From Bacillota bacterium (GTDB taxonomy: Bacteria; Bacillota; Clostridia; Acetivibrionales; DTU013): a stretch of DNA of 64,000 nucleotides. Numbering within the stretch: position 1 is the first letter of the stretch; every line of letters begins with the position of its first letter. The stretch is taken from NCBI GenBank assembly GCA_023435745.1, contig JAEZMD010000009.1, positions 1-64,000 of the forward strand, read 5' to 3'. Below, in pieces: positions 16,604-25,582 of this stretch. The notes below the pieces were generated by a model. It made no database searches and was not told where the DNA came from. It was given only the letters and a program-made list of their open reading frames with translations. The position numbers and the translations under genes are program-made.

Positions 16604-18385
16604 TTATTCGATCTTTGTACCCTGGAAATAGTGGGTCAGTATCGCATCATACGTCAGCCCGGCCTTCCCCATCCCGATCGCGCCTTCCTGGCTCATTCCA
16701 ACGGCATGGCCTGCTCCTTTTCCCGTAAATGTATATGTTTCAGCAACCATGGGTACTTTTTTGACTTTATCGTGCGCACCAAGAATAGTTGTGGTTTTTT
16801 TTGACCCGCTAAGTGTCTTCACTCCGGAGGAAGTGACGACTTTTTTACCTCCCAGTTGTGTCCTGACCGGATTAGAAATGCCCGGAAGCTGTGACTGCTG
16901 TGTGTTGTCCGCTGCTTTATCCGATATATCGGGTTTTAGTGTGTCGGAATTTGTTTCCGAAGGCACCTCAGCAGTATCATCTGCGGCGATAGATGTACTG
17001 GTGTCCTGCGTGTCAGACAGTACCGCAGTAAAGACGTCCGCATCTGATGTAATCGTATAAAGCTGACTATTCAATCCAAATAATGTGCGGCATTTTTCAT
17101 TGGAATAATAAACCGGCTCTCCTCTGCTGGCGCCTGTAACAGACAACTGTGTCACTCTGCCGGTTTCTGCAGTCCTAACGATTGATATGCCAAGAATATT
17201 CCCTATCTGAGGCAGTTTTGCCTTTATATCGGACGCACGTAAGGTTTTTGTCCAGTTAAAGATTTTTTCATATTTGTCCTCCACACTGACAAGGTAGGGG
17301 TATGTAGATCCCCAGACATTTTTGACATTCTCGGTACTGCCTCCTCCGGAAGCAAAATAATAGATATGCTTTGCCGGACTTCCATCATAGGTGATGATTT
17401 TGTCCTTAACCTCGTCTATCGCATGATTGCAAGAGGGCACTTCGGCGCTATAACCCTTGTATACCTGACAGCCGGTAGTCGCACAGACATCAAAGCCTGT
17501 TTTACCGTGCTTGCCCATACTGTTGATCACATACATTTTTGATGCGACCGCTTGTGCCTTAAGGGCTTCAGCAGGTGCTTTCCCGCCAATTTCCGGAGGG
17601 ACGTTTCCGTAAAGGTACTCTTGTATCGACACGATGTTAATCACCGTCATATCACTGCTTGAAAGTCTTCTTACTTCAACATCGCCCCTATATGGATCCC
17701 CCTTGATCTTGATCACTCCCGGATTATTTTCCGGTGCAGGTCTGACCCGGAAAAAGGCAGAAGTACTGAAGAATATGCAAAGGATCTGATGTTTGGCGTC
17801 AGCCGCGACGATCCGTTCAGGTGACGGTTGTACAACGGAAAATCCGACATCGCCCAAAGCTGATTTGAAAACGTCGATATCCTTTTGAGCGGCAGCCTCA
17901 TTTTCATACGATCCTGCCCATACCTGCCATGCGTCGACGTATACAACATATGTACCGATTCCCGCATTCCCGCAGCTTGCAACCTGTGCAGCTGCGCTTT
18001 TCGAATCTGGGAGATCATTTCCTATTTTAATATGGTAGGGACCATACTTGGTGCCGGCAGCTTTCGAGGATGATGGATCATATTCTTTAAGTCCGCTGCC
18101 CGTGTCATAGTAATATGTATCCTTTCTGATATAGACTGAGGAAGAAACAGTTTTGCTAAGTATCTCGGTAAATTTGTTTTCCCTGAAAAAACCGATTTGA
18201 ACTCCGGCGGCAGCGGACACATCAAATATTGACTGCGCTGTATTAACTGAACTGTCGGTAAAATACAGCCCGACTCTTACCGTATCGGGAATATTATCAG
18301 CTCCCACTGAAACAATTGGGCATGAAAAGATCATCGCGGCTGCGATGAATAATATCGCACATTTTTTAATAAGCTTTTTAATCAT
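16604..18385 (-). CDS. Secreted SpoIID/LytB-type protein
   Basis: 593 residues from ATG 18385 (MIKKLIKK). A signal peptide covers residues 1-29. An N-terminal beta-rich region with a SPOR-like part (YVVYVDAWQVWAGSYENEAAAQKDI) precedes the SpoIID domain, which carries IQEYLYGNVPPEI, PAEALKAQAVASKMYV and the YFASGGGSTENVKNVWG core. A Ser/Thr/Asp-rich linker of about 90 residues is inserted before the last conserved block, KGAGHAVGMSQEGA. SpoIID enzymes are lytic transglycosylases acting on denuded glycan; the first glutamates of the domain are the candidate catalysts. It is longer than SpoIID itself, so an amidase-enhancer or germination paralogue is possible. Confidence 0.88.
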   Translation of the reverse strand: MIKKLIKKCAILFIAAAMIFSCPIVSVGADNIPDTVRVGLYFTDSSVNTAQSIFDVSAAAGVQIGFFRENKFTEILSKTVSSSVYIRKDTYYYDTGSGLKEYDPSSSKAAGTKYGPYHIKIGNDLPDSKSAAAQVASCGNAGIGTYVVYVDAWQVWAGSYENEAAAQKDIDVFKSALGDVGFSVVQPSPERIVAADAKHQILCIFFSTSAFFRVRPAPENNPGVIKIKGDPYRGDVEVRRLSSSDMTVINIVSIQEYLYGNVPPEIGGKAPAEALKAQAVASKMYVINSMGKHGKTGFDVCATTGCQVYKGYSAEVPSCNHAIDEVKDKIITYDGSPAKHIYYFASGGGSTENVKNVWGSTYPYLVSVEDKYEKIFNWTKTLRASDIKAKLPQIGNILGISIVRTAETGRVTQLSVTGASRGEPVYYSNEKCRTLFGLNSQLYTITSDADVFTAVLSDTQDTSTSIAADDTAEVPSETNSDTLKPDISDKAADNTQQSQLPGISNPVRTQLGGKKVVTSSGVKTLSGSKKTTTILGAHDKVKKVPMVAETYTFTGKGAGHAVGMSQEGAIGMGKAGLTYDAILTHYFQGTKIE

Positions 18386-18986
18386 TGTCAGCACCTTCTC
18401 GTTAGTGAAAAAATTGTTCTGTTAATTTATGCTTTGCTTTTATGTATTCGACATAAATGGTATATCTTCCTGCTATATCGGCATTTTAAACCGATTTTTT
18501 GAACATTTTTAATCTTTTTGTAATACTTATAGAATAGTGTTAACAAGAATGAGTTTAAGATTTTTTCTAAGAAACTCAATTGCAAAACCAAAAAAATACG
18601 AAGAAGGCTTATTTGATGAAGTGCAGCATTTTTGGATAAAATTTTCCCCAATAAGTACCAAAGTGCATGTTCTACTTTGCTCGATGACTAACATTAATTA
18701 ACTGTCTGGCATTAAGATTTAATTAGTAGCTATAGGTTTTTTTATGCAGAAAGGTTCGTGGACAGATGCCACAAACCTTTTAAGCAAGAGGAGTAAATAA
18801 AATTTAAATTGCATAGTTGTAGTTATTATCTCCAATACTACACACTAATTAACTTATACAATCCAGAATGTCTCGTTGCTATATTTTCATACGTTAAAAC
18901 AATAATATTAATATTTAGTGTCATTTGTACTTTAATATATTTCGTTGCCCATTAGTTCTGGAAAAAGTCAAATAGTGTTACGGAGA
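18386..18986. other. 601-bp gap, A+T-rich, no gene found
   Basis: Both strands give only short stop-rich frames without ribosome sites. The one structure seen is a hairpin at 18750-18781, arms AAAGGTTCGTGG and CCACAAACCTTT with one mismatch, followed by TTAAGC and then an AGAGGAG sequence that leads to no open frame. Its role is unknown. Confidence 0.6.
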
Positions 18987-19319
18987 CTAATTACTTGTGA
19001 AAAGACCACTTGGGAAATTAGCAACACCACTTCCAGATAATTCACCAAAGAGAAATCCAGATTCTCCATTATCCGTGTATACAGCTACTAATTGATATCC
19101 ATAATAATCATTATCAACCCATTCAACTTCAAATTCTTCGTTATAGGTTATAGATCCAATAGTATCATTCATTAATAAACTATCATAAATAGGTACGGAC
19201 GTACTGCTTTTACTAATATAACTTCCGCTTCCAGGACAATTCACTGCATATGCAATAGCAGAAATAGCAAATATTAATACAAAAACAATGCAAAGGGAAA
19301 TTATTTTTTTACGATTCAT
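18987..19319 (-). CDS. Small secreted SH3-like protein
   Basis: 110 residues from ATG 19319 behind GGAGGTAATTT. A signal peptide of about 25 residues ends in ISAIAYA. The mature ~85 residues have the pattern of a bacterial SH3 domain: VPIYDSLLMNDTIGSITYNEEFEV, a tryptophan, and paired tyrosines before the final strand. There is one cysteine. Function unknown; SH3-like domains often bind cell wall. Monocistronic, in an A+T-rich neighbourhood. Confidence 0.75.
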   Translation of the reverse strand: MNRKKIISLCIVFVLIFAISAIAYAVNCPGSGSYISKSSTSVPIYDSLLMNDTIGSITYNEEFEVEWVDNDYYGYQLVAVYTDNGESGFLFGELSGSGVANFPSGLFTSN

Positions 19320-19428
19320 AAATTACCTCCATATATTTGTTTCTCCTCTTGCCTATATAATATATTATTTCCACATATTTGTATATTATTTCCATTCGCA
19401 ACTTCTTCAGATATTCTATTTCGAATTG

Positions 19429-19475
19429 TGAATTTAAGTACAAAATTAAATATTGAATTTAAGTACAAAATTAAA
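19429..19475. repeat. 22-bp tandem direct repeat
   Basis: The 22-bp unit TGAATTTAAGTACAAAATTA+AA occurs at 19429-19450 and 19454-19475 (25-bp period), ending 3 bp before the -35 box of the asd operon promoter. It may be an upstream activating site. Confidence 0.8.
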
Positions 19476-19478
19476 CAT

Positions 19479-19507
19479 TTGACAATGGGCAAACCCGATG
19501 TTATTAT
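19479..19507 (+). promoter_or_regulatory. Promoter of the lysine operon
   Basis: TTGACA (19479-19484), 17-bp spacer, TATTAT (19502-19507), about 25 bp before the riboswitch. Confidence 0.8.
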
Positions 19508-19534
19508 TATTTAAACTGTAATTGAATAAGTATA

Positions 19535-19705
19535 GGTAGAGGCGCAATTCTCATCAGTAACGGCGCGGAAGGCCGCAGGGTCCGAAGATCCGCTGAGAAA
19601 GGGTGAATTGCCGAAGGAACAGTCTCCCCTGCAGGGTTGTTTCCTGGTTGTAAGCGCGAATAGCATTGCAACTGTCATCAAGTAATTTGATGGAGCGCTA
19701 TCAGT
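19535..19705 (+). ncRNA. Lysine riboswitch (L box)
   Basis: The conserved L-box blocks occur in order: GGTAGAGGCGC at the 5' end, CATCAGTAA, GAGAAAGGGTGAA followed by GCCGAAGGAAC, GGTTGT...GCAACTGTCATC and the closing TGATGGAGCGCTATC, with the P1 pairing between the GAGGCGC and GCGCTATC ends. It binds lysine and shuts off the diaminopimelate genes downstream. The terminator-like hairpin at 19745 is the probable expression platform. Confidence 0.95.
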
Positions 19706-19744
19706 TCTATGAAACTCTTGCAAAAGAGACTTTGAAATTTGGAA

Positions 19745-19772
19745 CTGTTGGCACTTTGCCAGCAGTTAATTT
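19745..19772 (+). terminator. Probable riboswitch-controlled terminator
   Basis: CTGTTGGCA pairs with TGCCAGCAG (one G-U) around a 3-nt loop and is followed by TTAATTTATT. It lies between the L box and the asd ribosome site, so lysine-bound RNA could stop here. The competing anti-terminator was not traced. Confidence 0.6.
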
Positions 19773-19792
19773 ATTATCAGGAGGTTTTTGCG

Positions 19793-20884
19793 ATGAACAA
19801 TAATGCGATTAACAGTAAGCTAAAGGTCGGAGTACTGGGCGGAACCGGCATGGTTGGCCAGCGTTTTGTAACGCTGCTGGAGAATCATCCCTGGTTTGAA
19901 GTAGTTGCAATCGGAGCTAGCGAGAGATCAGCAGGTCTCCCCTTTGAAAAGGCTGTGGAGGGTCGTTGGAAGCTGGAGCTGCCAATACCTGAGGGTGTGA
20001 AAAAGCTTGTGGTAAAAAACGCCGCTGCGGTTGACCAGTTTGCAGATGAAGTGGATTTGGTTTTTTGCGCAGTAGATATGAAAAAGGAAGAGATACGCGA
20101 ATTGGAAGAAATGTATGCCAGGGCTGAGATACCGGTAATATCAAACAACTCAGCTCATCGTTTTACAGAAGATGTGCCTATGATCATTCCGGAGATCAAT
20201 CCGGAGCATACTGCGATCATCGAAAAGCAAAGACAGCGCCTGGGAACAAAAAGAGGCTTTATTGCAGTAAAATCTAATTGCTCACTCCAGAGCTACGTGC
20301 CGCCAATCCACGCATTAATGCAGTTTAATCCTGACAGGGTTCTTGCATCCACTTACCAGGCGATTTCCGGAGCCGGCAAAACTTTCTCGGATTGGCCTGA
20401 GATGCTGGATAATGTAATACCCTACATCGGCGGAGAAGAAGAAAAAAGTGAAAAGGAACCGTTGAAAATCTGGGGTACGATCGAAGGAAACAGGATCATT
20501 CCTGCCAACGGCCCTCTCATCTCTGCACAGTGCTATAGAGTGCCTGTTGTAGACGGGCATATGGCCTCCGTATATGTCTCCTTTAAAAACAAACCATCCA
20601 GGGATGAAATACTCACCTGCTGGAAGGAATTCAAGGGCAAGCCCCAGCTGCTAAAGCTGCCGAGCGCGCCATCACAGTTCCTGACCTATTTCGAGCAGCC
20701 TGACAGACCTCAGTCCAGATTGGACCGGGATCTGGAGAACGGAATGGGTATTGCCGTCGGAAGGCTTCGCGAAGACACTTTGTTCGACTACAAATTTACC
20801 TGTCTTTCCCACAACACGATCAGGGGAGCAGCGGGCGGCGGAGTACTAATGGCTGAGCTTCTGAAAGCGGAAGGCTGGTTCTGA
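19793..20884 (+). CDS. asd: Aspartate-semialdehyde dehydrogenase
   Basis: 363 residues from ATG 19793 with AGGAGG 8 bases upstream; an earlier in-frame TTG would start inside the riboswitch platform. It reduces aspartyl phosphate to aspartate semialdehyde with NADPH. Features: the Rossmann motif VGVLGGTGMVGQRF, catalytic C163 in KSNCSLQ, and the dimer-domain histidine near VDGHMASV. The length and the SNCSLQ sequence place it with the archaeal/fungal-type enzymes rather than the E. coli type. First gene of the operon asd-dapA-dapB-ACT. Confidence 0.97.
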   Translation: MNNNAINSKLKVGVLGGTGMVGQRFVTLLENHPWFEVVAIGASERSAGLPFEKAVEGRWKLELPIPEGVKKLVVKNAAAVDQFADEVDLVFCAVDMKKEEIRELEEMYARAEIPVISNNSAHRFTEDVPMIIPEINPEHTAIIEKQRQRLGTKRGFIAVKSNCSLQSYVPPIHALMQFNPDRVLASTYQAISGAGKTFSDWPEMLDNVIPYIGGEEEKSEKEPLKIWGTIEGNRIIPANGPLISAQCYRVPVVDGHMASVYVSFKNKPSRDEILTCWKEFKGKPQLLKLPSAPSQFLTYFEQPDRPQSRLDRDLENGMGIAVGRLREDTLFDYKFTCLSHNTIRGAAGGGVLMAELLKAEGWF

Positions 20885-20934
20885 CGATTAATGGATTGAC
20901 TGATTGACGAACAAATTTAGAAAGGATGATATTT

Positions 20935-21813
20935 ATGAAAAAGTGTATCTTTACAGGCTCAGGTGTTGCGATTGTGACGCCCTTCACTCAAACCGGCATT
21001 GACTATACAAAGCTGGAAGAACTACTAGAGATGCAGATAAAGGAGCAGACGGATGCCATCGTCATTTGCGGAACCACGGGCGAAGCCTCAACGATGCCTG
21101 ATGATGAGCATATCGCTGTAATTGAGTTCACAGTTAAAACAGTGAATGGAAGACTTCCTGTGATTGCAGGTACGGGCAGTAATGACACCAAGCATGCGAT
21201 CCATTTGAGTAAGAGAGCCCAGGAAGTCGGCGCCGACGTGATTTTGAGCGTTACCCCTTATTATAATAAGACGACTCAGCGCGGTCTGTATGAGCACTTT
21301 AAGGTAATCGCCGAAAATCTGTCCATACCGGTGATCCTTTACAACGTGCCCTCCAGAACGAATCTGAACATCAATCCATCCACAATAAAGCAGCTGTCGC
21401 AGATCGACAATATTGTCGGCATCAAGGAATGCAACCTTAATCAGGTCGCAGAGCTAAAGAACCTCTGCGGTGATGATTTCACAGTTTATTCCGGCGAGGA
21501 CGGTATCATTGTTCCATTCATGTCTCTCGGAGCAAAAGGAGTCATCTCTGTTATGGCAAACATCATACCCAAGGTTACTCATGATATTGCAGCAAAGTAT
21601 CTCTCCGGTGACATTGAAGGCAGCAGAAATCTGCAGATAAAAGTAGCGGAGCTGGTCAAGGCCCTGTTCATTGAGGTCAGCCCTATTCCAATCAAAGAAG
21701 CAATGAATCAAATGGGTATGAATGTCGGGAAATGCAGAATGCCGCTAGTTGATATGGAAGAATCAAACAAAGCGATCCTGACTCATACGCTGAAGAATTA
21801 CGGTTTGATATAG
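20935..21813 (+). CDS. dapA: 4-Hydroxy-tetrahydrodipicolinate synthase
   Basis: 292 residues from ATG 20935 after AAAGGATG. It condenses pyruvate with aspartate semialdehyde. The TIM-barrel aldolase signatures are all present: GTTGEASTM, the catalytic Y136 in LYNVPSRT, and the Schiff-base lysine K164 in VGIKECN. It follows asd by 50 bp and is covered by the same lysine control. Confidence 0.98.
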   Translation: MKKCIFTGSGVAIVTPFTQTGIDYTKLEELLEMQIKEQTDAIVICGTTGEASTMPDDEHIAVIEFTVKTVNGRLPVIAGTGSNDTKHAIHLSKRAQEVGADVILSVTPYYNKTTQRGLYEHFKVIAENLSIPVILYNVPSRTNLNINPSTIKQLSQIDNIVGIKECNLNQVAELKNLCGDDFTVYSGEDGIIVPFMSLGAKGVISVMANIIPKVTHDIAAKYLSGDIEGSRNLQIKVAELVKALFIEVSPIPIKEAMNQMGMNVGKCRMPLVDMEESNKAILTHTLKNYGLI

Positions 21814-21864
21814 GATAAACGAGGTAAAGCTTTATCAGATTATTCAAAAGAAGGATGTGCCGTT

Positions 21865-22623
21865 TTGATAAACATATTATTAAGTGGATGCAACGGGAAA
21901 ATGGGTCAGGTGATTACTCGGCTGTCAGAGCAGTATGATGATCTTAAAATCGTTGCCGGCTATGATATTGCAGACAATCAGAAAAATGAATACCCCGTTT
22001 TTTCAGACCTGCAAAAATGCAACGTTAAGGTCGATGTGATCGTTGACTTCTCCAATCCCGCGGCGCTTGACACGTTGATGCCCTATGCCGTTGCAAAGCG
22101 GCTTCCAATTGTCGTAGCGACCACAGGATTGTCATCAGTGCAAAAAAGCTTGCTTGAAAAAGCATCTGAAAGCATACCGGTCTTTTCCTCAGCCAATATG
22201 TCCCTTGGAATCAATCTGCTGATCGATCTGGTAAAGAAAGCTGCTAAGATTCTGGAGTTAAATTATGATATCGAGATCATCGAAAAGCATCATAATCAGA
22301 AGCTGGACGCTCCAAGCGGAACTGCTCTTTACATAGCCGACTCGATCAATTCGGTGTTGGAACAGAAGCAGCAATATGTTTATGACAGGCATTCCAGAAG
22401 GAAAAAGAGAAGCAGCACAGAAATAGGTATCCACGCAGTGCGCGGCGGTACGATCGTCGGAGACCACTCTGTTTTATTCGCCGGAAATGATGAGATCATA
22501 GAAATCAACCATTCGGCCATGTCCAGAGATATTTTCGGTACAGGCGCACTCCGTGCGGCACGGTTTATTTGCGGAAAGAGACCCGGGATGTATGATATGG
22601 ATGCTCTAATAAGCGAAAAATAA
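21865..22623 (+). CDS. dapB: 4-Hydroxy-tetrahydrodipicolinate reductase
   Basis: 252 residues. Start is the TTG at 21865, 5-6 bases after AAGGATG; the upstream GTG runs into a stop. It reduces the DapA product with NAD(P)H. The nucleotide-binding loop is LSGCNGKMGQV, and the substrate-binding signature is EKHHNQKLDAPSGTAL with the catalytic histidines and lysine. The C-terminal GEDHS-type loop appears as VGDHSVLFAG. Third gene of the operon. Confidence 0.97.
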   Translation: MINILLSGCNGKMGQVITRLSEQYDDLKIVAGYDIADNQKNEYPVFSDLQKCNVKVDVIVDFSNPAALDTLMPYAVAKRLPIVVATTGLSSVQKSLLEKASESIPVFSSANMSLGINLLIDLVKKAAKILELNYDIEIIEKHHNQKLDAPSGTALYIADSINSVLEQKQQYVYDRHSRRKKRSSTEIGIHAVRGGTIVGDHSVLFAGNDEIIEINHSAMSRDIFGTGALRAARFICGKRPGMYDMDALISEK

Positions 22624-22667
22624 TGCAATCTGAAAAGTGAAACAATATTATATCGGAGGTGTTTGAA

Positions 22668-23144
22668 ATGACTGACAGGCCGGTTTCCAACATAAGTGTT
22701 ACTTATAATGTCGCTCTTGTCACAATTGATAAGCTGCCAAACGATACCAGACTTATATCGGAATTGTTCAATGTTATAGCACAGAAGAATATCAATATTG
22801 ATATGATCAGCCAGGCCCCGCCTTTTCGCGGCAACATCAATATCTCCTTCAGCCTTCCGGCCTCCGAGCTAGTCAATGCGCTGGCTGCGCTGAATGAATT
22901 CAAAAAATACGCAAAAGATCTTCGTATTGAGATCGATGCAGACAACACAAAGCTGCAGGTCTATGGCGAAGGAATGCGGAACATCCCCGGAGTAGCTGCA
23001 AGACTATTTACGCTGCTGGCAGAGGCGGGCATCGAAATAAAGCTTGTTACCACCTCTGAAATAGACATTTCATATCTTATATATGAAAAGGATGTCGACA
23101 GGGCTCTTGAGGCTATCAGAAAGGAATACGGACTGTCCGGCTGA
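22668..23144 (+). CDS. ACT-domain regulatory protein
   Basis: 158 residues from ATG 22668, 8 bases after GGAGG. It consists of two ACT-type alpha/beta units (about 15-80 and 90-155), including VALVTIDKLPNDTRLISELF and NIPGVAARLFTLLAEAGIEIKLVTTSE, and resembles the lysine/threonine-sensing C-terminal part of aspartokinases without the kinase domain. As last gene of the lysine operon it probably senses an amino acid and regulates aspartokinase or another pathway enzyme; this is inferred. Confidence 0.85.
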   Translation: MTDRPVSNISVTYNVALVTIDKLPNDTRLISELFNVIAQKNINIDMISQAPPFRGNINISFSLPASELVNALAALNEFKKYAKDLRIEIDADNTKLQVYGEGMRNIPGVAARLFTLLAEAGIEIKLVTTSEIDISYLIYEKDVDRALEAIRKEYGLSG

Positions 23145-23177
23145 CCTGACTGACTTTGCTTGTTATTAATCCGTTAT

Positions 23178-23210
23178 AAAAGCTGCAAATCTTTTGGATT
23201 TGCAGCTTTT
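23178..23210. terminator. Bidirectional terminator after the lysine operon
   Basis: The 14-bp arms AAAAGCTGCAAATC and GATTTGCAGCTTTT form a strong stem with A and T runs on either side, serving both this operon and the convergent DUF624 gene. Confidence 0.9.
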
Positions 23211-23216
23211 CAGTCT

Positions 23217-24215
23217 TTAAAAATATCTTTTAATATCATCTTCTCCGGTATTATCTTCTTTCGAAGCGTTCTCAGCCACTTCGTTCATTTCATCCGTCTC
23301 ATTGTCATCCTGACCCTGGCCTTCTTCCTCCTCATCCTCTTCCTCATCCTCATCTTCTTCCTCTTCAAGGTGAGCAATTATATATTTCTTCAGCTTTGGG
23401 TATGCATAGAAGTTGGTCAGAAAACCAATCAGACTGACAGTAATGAATAGGAATGGGATAAACCCGATTATCGGATTGAACGGTATGATCATGCCGAAGG
23501 AGAGGAAAATAATGAATGCGCTCAATAAAAGTATACCAATGTTTGGAAGAAACTTAATCACAGCAAAAATAAGTGCGTTTTTGTACATCTGCTTCAGTGA
23601 TAATTCAAACGTAATCAGGATCGGATAAATATACAAATTCATGCATGCAAACAGAACAAGCATAAGTATCATAATGGCAAACCCGACCGTACCAATAATC
23701 ACAGGAATCTGCCCGAGATTGATCAACGCTGAATAGGCTCTGATGGAGAACAGAAGCAGGAACGTGACTATAAAATTGATCGTTCCTACAATCAGACTCT
23801 GTTTCATATTCTTCAGTGCCGTATCCTTAAAATCGCTCCACAAGAATGCATGCTCTTCACGCGCATAATTTCTCATAATATAGGTAAATCCTGCCTGCGC
23901 GGGACCCACTGTTACCATAGGGATACATATAATGACCGACAGAAGGATGAATTTGAGCATTGTGTCAGATAGTAAAGCGTCCGGATCGGTCATGGCTTCA
24001 GGAAAAATATTCGGGAAAAACATAAGCATTACCAGCATGCCAAGTATGAGCGCCGGCAGATTGAAAATCAGGAACATCATATTAACCTTGACCAGATTCC
24101 AGAACTTCCGCTGCAGAATCTCAAAAAAGACAACAAAAGGTGATTTGGGCGGGGCATCCTTTGGTACTCCCGGTCCAGGCTTATTATAATCAAAAAGTCC
24201 GAAAAAACCTGCCAT
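23217..24215 (-). CDS. DUF624 membrane protein with acidic tail
   Basis: 332 residues. The N-terminal segment FFGLFDYNKPGPGV and about six transmembrane helices (roughly 42-65, 88-112, 145-165, 172-200, 210-235, 240-270) match the DUF624/YesL family, known near carbohydrate uptake genes. The last ~50 residues are unusual: nearly all Glu, Asp and Gln (EEEEDEDEEEDEEEEGQGQ), ending in the basic IKRYF. The tail lies in the cytosol if the family topology holds. ATG 24215 follows TGAGGAAC. Function unknown. Confidence 0.85.
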   Translation of the reverse strand: MAGFFGLFDYNKPGPGVPKDAPPKSPFVVFFEILQRKFWNLVKVNMMFLIFNLPALILGMLVMLMFFPNIFPEAMTDPDALLSDTMLKFILLSVIICIPMVTVGPAQAGFTYIMRNYAREEHAFLWSDFKDTALKNMKQSLIVGTINFIVTFLLLFSIRAYSALINLGQIPVIIGTVGFAIMILMLVLFACMNLYIYPILITFELSLKQMYKNALIFAVIKFLPNIGILLLSAFIIFLSFGMIIPFNPIIGFIPFLFITVSLIGFLTNFYAYPKLKKYIIAHLEEEEDEDEEEDEEEEGQGQDDNETDEMNEVAENASKEDNTGEDDIKRYF

Positions 24216-24360
24216 TTTTTGTTCCTCATTTCTTCAATAAAATATTGATAAGTCCTTTTAATTGCATGTAATCATTCTACCAACAGCGGCAACATATTTC
24301 AATACATTTGAACGGTAATTATTTTCACAAAAGTCCTGAAAATCTTTTCCCGAAAAGCTC

Positions 24361-24389
24361 TTGACACTGAAAGCTTAAGTTAGTATAAT
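24361..24389 (+). promoter_or_regulatory. Sigma-A promoter of tRNA-Leu(GAG)
   Basis: TTGACA, 17-bp spacer, TATAAT; a perfect consensus 32 bp before the tRNA. Confidence 0.92.
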
Positions 24390-24421
24390 TAGTTTTGCTG
24401 ATTCCTCAAGCCCTTATGAAT

Positions 24422-24504
24422 GCGGTCGTGGCGGAACTGGCAGACGCGTACGTTTGAGGGGCGTATGGGAGACCGTATGGGTTCAATTCCCATCGACCGC
24501 ACCA
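24422..24504 (+). tRNA. tRNA-Leu (GAG)
   Basis: 83 nt with encoded CCA and a long variable arm, as expected for class II tRNA-Leu. Acceptor GCGGTCG/CGACCGC, anticodon loop TTGAGGG, T-loop GGTTCAATTCC. Confidence 0.95.
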
Positions 24505-24541
24505 AAAAACACATCTTTTTCAAAAAAGGTGTGTTTTTTTA
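24505..24541. terminator. Terminator between tRNA-Leu and recO
   Basis: AAAACACATCTTTTT pairs with AAAAAGGTGTGTTTT; T-rich on both strands, so it can end both convergent transcripts. Confidence 0.85.
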
Positions 24542-25285
24542 TATGCTTTTCAGAAAATCCAGCTTGGAAAAATCGCGATCCAATTGCTGTCTGAGATACT
24601 TTTTTGTAATCTGACCCAATTCATCTAAAACCTCTTGTGAAAGGCCAAAGCTGAACAGTTCGTCCATCCTGGCATGGACGATGTGCCGTATCGCCATGGA
24701 CGCACCCGGCGACAGCAGAACAGATAATCGATCTGCAGCAAGGCATTCTTCTCGGTCACATAAAAACCCGGATTTTTCAAAGCTGAAGGAAAAGAACTTC
24801 TCAGGCTCCTGCCCGCAGCTCATACACATTCTGACATAAGGCGCATATCCCGCCGTTGCGAGTGCCCGCAGTTCAAAAATCCTGGATATCAGCTCAGGCT
24901 GCTTTTCTGTTTTTGCAAGCATATATAAAGAATTCAGCAGTAGTTGAAGCAGCTTGGGAGCAGGCTGATTTTCCTGCACAATTTCAAGTACTATGTCCAT
25001 GAAATGCGCTGCATAGGTCAGCCTCACCATGTCGTTGCGTATCTCATAAAAGGGTTCGATAACTTCGCAGCTGTTAACCGTGTATATCTCCCTGCCGCTG
25101 TACAATACATATTCACCATAGCACATTATCTGAGATGCGGCAGCCAGTTTTGATTTTGGGCGTTTACCGCCTCTGGAGAGCGCAGAAATACGCCCGCGGT
25201 TTCTTGAAAACAACGTTATAATTTTGTCTGCCTCGCCCGTATTGACCTCTTTTATGACAATCCCCTGTGTTTTTAAAAAGCCCAC
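24539..25285 (-). CDS. recO: DNA repair protein RecO
   Basis: 248 residues. RecO anneals single strands and helps load RecA with RecR. The N-terminal OB fold shows the family pattern TQGIVIKEVNTGEADKIITL and GRISALSRGGKRPKS. A four-cysteine zinc site lies at MCMSCGQ and LCDREECL. Last gene of the era cluster. Confidence 0.96.
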   Translation of the reverse strand: MGFLKTQGIVIKEVNTGEADKIITLFSRNRGRISALSRGGKRPKSKLAAASQIMCYGEYVLYSGREIYTVNSCEVIEPFYEIRNDMVRLTYAAHFMDIVLEIVQENQPAPKLLQLLLNSLYMLAKTEKQPELISRIFELRALATAGYAPYVRMCMSCGQEPEKFFSFSFEKSGFLCDREECLAADRLSVLLSPGASMAIRHIVHARMDELFSFGLSQEVLDELGQITKKYLRQQLDRDFSKLDFLKSI

Positions 25286-25320
25286 TGAAACAATAACCGG
25301 CCGCCTAAAAAGCTTTCATT

Positions 25321-25470
25321 TCATGCGTTTCCTACACTCGGAGCAGCCTCATCCTCCGCCATATTTCTCTGCTCGGCAGCCCTGTCCCTTTCCTCTATTT
25401 CTCTGTAAAACATATAGATATCCAGATCTCCGGTTTCGACAAAAGCATTCCACGCGAATTCCTTAAACAT
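25321..25470 (-). CDS. yqzL: YqzL family protein
   Basis: 49 residues: the start MFKEFAWNAFVETGDLDIYM is the characteristic YqzL sequence, followed by a charged helix (YREIEERDRAAEQRN). ATG 25470 has GGGGGAT 9-11 bases upstream. YqzL is a tiny protein encoded between era and recO throughout Firmicutes, exactly its position here. Function unknown. Confidence 0.88.
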   Translation of the reverse strand: MFKEFAWNAFVETGDLDIYMFYREIEERDRAAEQRNMAEDEAAPSVGNA

Positions 25471-25582
25471 GTGATGCAATCCCCCTTTTCTTTTGCAATC
25501 ATGTCCTCTGATTTTAGGTTACGCCAAAATGCCGTTTGTATACCTGTAAAGTTTATACTAAAGAAAATTTTCCTATATAATA

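Noticed and set aside
18427..18651. 74-codon frame on the minus strand in the 18.4-19.0 kb gap
   Set aside because: Low-complexity A+T-rich translation with no ribosome site and no recognisable pattern.
19530..19790. T-box leader before asd
   Set aside because: No T-box AGGGTGG-type antiterminator; the conserved blocks match the lysine riboswitch instead.
23160..23450. Hydrophobic frame on the plus strand after the lysine operon
   Set aside because: It is the complement of the acidic tail codons (GAA/GAG read as TTC/CTC), so a shadow.
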